A stretch of 55,530 bases of DNA from Ectocarpus siliculosus (Eukaryota; Sar; Phaeophyceae; Ectocarpales; Ectocarpaceae): contig FN649752.1 in the NCBI GenBank assembly GCA_000310025.1, positions 4,243,121-4,298,650 of the forward strand. Reading direction: 5' to 3'. This document shows positions 54,065 through 55,530 of this stretch, piece after piece; the first letter of the stretch is position 1; every line of letters starts with the position of its first letter. The notes under the pieces are model-generated. The model was given only the letters and a program-made list of their open reading frames with translations, had not been told where the DNA came from and ran no database searches. A program made the translations under genes and the position numbers.

Positions 54065-54496
54065 GGGTGTGTTAAGTAAAGTATTACTAAACGCCGTACT
54101 CAGACTATTTTGAGTAAGTATACTCAAACTCGGTTGGCGAGTACGGCTGAATAGGTTTGAAATACTTACTACAGTACATATTGCGCTGGAGTACGGATGG
54201 ATGAGTTATTTTCGAAAAACTTACTCACAGGCTTTATTCTATGTAGTAAAAGTTGAGTATTTGTGAAACACTTACTCAAGGATTTTCTCAAGGTTGCGTA
54301 ATAATACTCGAGTAGCTGGTACGCATGAGTAGATTTTGAAGTACTTACTCAATCTCCTGAATATCGATGAGCATTTTGAAATACTTACGCAAAGGCTTGA
54401 GTGTTTTGTTGAGTATTTTGGAATTAACACGCAAGGAAATACTCAACGGATCAAGTTGAACGGATGAGCAAAATACTTTATTTACTAAACACACCC
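54065..54496. mobile_element. MITE-like element (432 bp) with TACTCA motifs
   Basis: It starts GGGTGTGTTAAGTAAAGTATT and ends AATACTTTATTTACTAAACACACCC, forming imperfect terminal inverted repeats of about 20 bp. The interior is filled with TACTTACTCA, GAGTA and TTGAGTATTT motifs in both orientations. The sequence ACACCAATAATC occurs just left (54049-54060) and 12 bp beyond the right end (about 54509-54520). That could reflect a target duplication only if the element end lies further right. No transposase; superfamily not assigned. Confidence 0.65.
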
Positions 54497-54947
54497 TGGC
54501 AGAGAATCCACACACCAATAATCAGAGCACCCCTTCAAATGCAATATCTAGAGGGATGCGATAAGACCCAAGGAACGGTCTGTGCGATAATAATAGCGGC
54601 ACCCGGCATACATATATAGCAGCCAACAGACAAACTCATCATGTGTATGTGAGTGTGCAGCGGGCGTCATGTGAATAACCGCACCGCCGTAACAGCCAGA
54701 AAGGCGTAACTGACAACAGCAAACGGTGCGTGTGTTCCGCAGCTACCACCGTAGAGGGCGGAATTATGGACGGGCAACGTACGTATTACATATGTATAGT
54801 ATGCGGTAACCAACTATTCATGATGATGTTTCGAGTACAAGTCCACACCACGTGTGCCACAGCGGCGCAAGCTTGTTTAATAAGCAGCGGCGTGTGTGTG
54901 CAGAAGCGTGCAATTGGAACCAAAAAAAAAAAAAAAAATGTGTGTGT
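54497..54947. other. unassigned spacer between MITE-like element and arm 2
   Basis: No gene is seen. A run of 17 A (54922-54938) sits nine bases before arm 2. Confidence 0.4.
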
Positions 54948-55530
54948 TTTATTTTGTTTTCTTTCGAATTGCTTCATTATTTCTTCGGTTTCTAGGCTAC
55001 GTGTTGGGGAGAGAGACGCACGAAACGCTCATCGTCTCTCCGGCCGCGTTAGCTGCAAAGGCCGGCGTCAACTCTTACAAATCCATCTCTCTCCCCACAA
55101 ATACTAGCCGGGGGACTACGACTGCAAACGCAGGAGTCCCAAAACTGACCAAGTCCTCAAATGGTACACACCATTCTACAACACCCACATCGAGGTCAGT
55201 TTCTGGACGACTACCGAATAAGTCAACTATCCGTTCCCCCAGACGGTCCCCTCCCCCGGCTGTCTCGATACGATCCTACTGCCGTCTGTAAGTTTCCGTG
55301 ACACTCGCCGCGAATCCTCTACATTGTTTCGCGCGTACGGCTTGTATGCATCCGACCTCCACTTCCCTTCTCTCTGAATCACTCGTTCTGCGATGTCTCC
55401 GCCCGATGCAAGAGCCGTCGCGCCTCCAATTCGCAACGAGTGCAACGCGTACTCCTGGGGGTTACGCCCCGACCTCGCTACCACTTCTCTGAGTGCACGG
55501 AGGGCAGCAGTATACCTCACTACTCTCACT
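54948..55530 (-). repeat. inverted arm 2 of the recombinase palindrome, cut by the window edge
   Basis: Inverted copy of 52085-52691. It starts, in its own orientation, inside the recombinase gene at the window end and finishes with the same AAAACAAAATAAA. Confidence 0.93.
55227..55530 (-). CDS. tyrosine recombinase C-terminus, second copy (partial)
   Basis: The last ~100 codons of a second recombinase copy run in from the right edge. HSLRIGGATALASGG carries the catalytic His and Arg, and GKWRSDAYKPYARNN the tyrosine. Compared with copy 1 it has Gly instead of Asp after HSLRIG (the common residue in this family) and keeps the full C-terminus, which ends GEGTVWGNG. No stop or frameshift is seen in the visible part, so this copy, not copy 1, may encode a functional enzyme. 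The rest lies outside the window. Confidence 0.88.
   Translation of the reverse strand, partial: VRVVRYTAALRALREVVARSGRNPQEYALHSLRIGGATALASGGDIAERVIQREGKWRSDAYKPYARNNVEDSRRVSRKLTDGSRIVSRQPGEGTVWGNG

Overview
This is eukaryotic nuclear DNA made almost entirely of mobile elements and tandem repeats. I recognise no ordinary host gene. Spliced coding exons with GT-AG introns of 100-1760 bp, Copia and Gypsy fragments of a type I associate with algae and stramenopiles, a plant/oomycete-style MULE transposase, a tyrosine recombinase and TTAGGG-like repeats suggest an algal or stramenopile genome, perhaps a brown alga. That assignment is an inference from style, not a match.

Layout. 0-2 kb: a broken LINE-type reverse transcriptase on the minus strand, bounded on both sides by poly-G runs. 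2-10 kb: mostly unassigned sequence with a tRNA-derived SINE-like head near 5.05 kb, a telomere-like patch near 6.27 kb and a 76-bp tandem repeat at 6.87-7.43 kb. 10.2-12.0 kb: the intact gag-protease part of a Copia element (minus strand) that stops before the integrase. 12.4-14.0 kb: pieces of a second Copia family (LTR-like piece and leader). 14.0-17.1 kb: a Gypsy remnant (integrase C-terminus plus Pro/Gln-rich gag-like sequence). 17.1-20.8 kb: diverged repeat-like sequence. 20,823-30,717: a complete 9.9-kb Mutator-like element (MULE) with ~660-bp terminal inverted repeats, a perfect 9-bp target-site duplication and an eight-exon transposase that can be read open from start to stop with compatible splice phases. 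33,704-34,384: a non-autonomous hAT element with an exact 8-bp target-site duplication. 35.9-40.4 kb: a decayed Copia element that has lost its integrase. 43.5-45.4 kb: an array of ~157-bp units enclosed by ~270-bp inverted repeats. 46.1-47.7 kb: a second, unrelated satellite with a ~427-bp higher-order period. 50.3-52.4 kb and 54.9-55.5 kb (running off the window): two inverted copies of a tyrosine-recombinase gene enclosing another array of the same ~157-bp units.

The two most interesting structures are the apparently intact MULE, and the composite in which one ~157-bp satellite appears at two loci 7.5 kb apart with unit variants in the same order, each locus enclosed by a different pair of inverted arms, one pair carrying the tyrosine recombinase. 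Nothing here forms an operon. The genes are separate selfish elements in various stages of decay, and only the MULE looks possibly functional from sequence alone.
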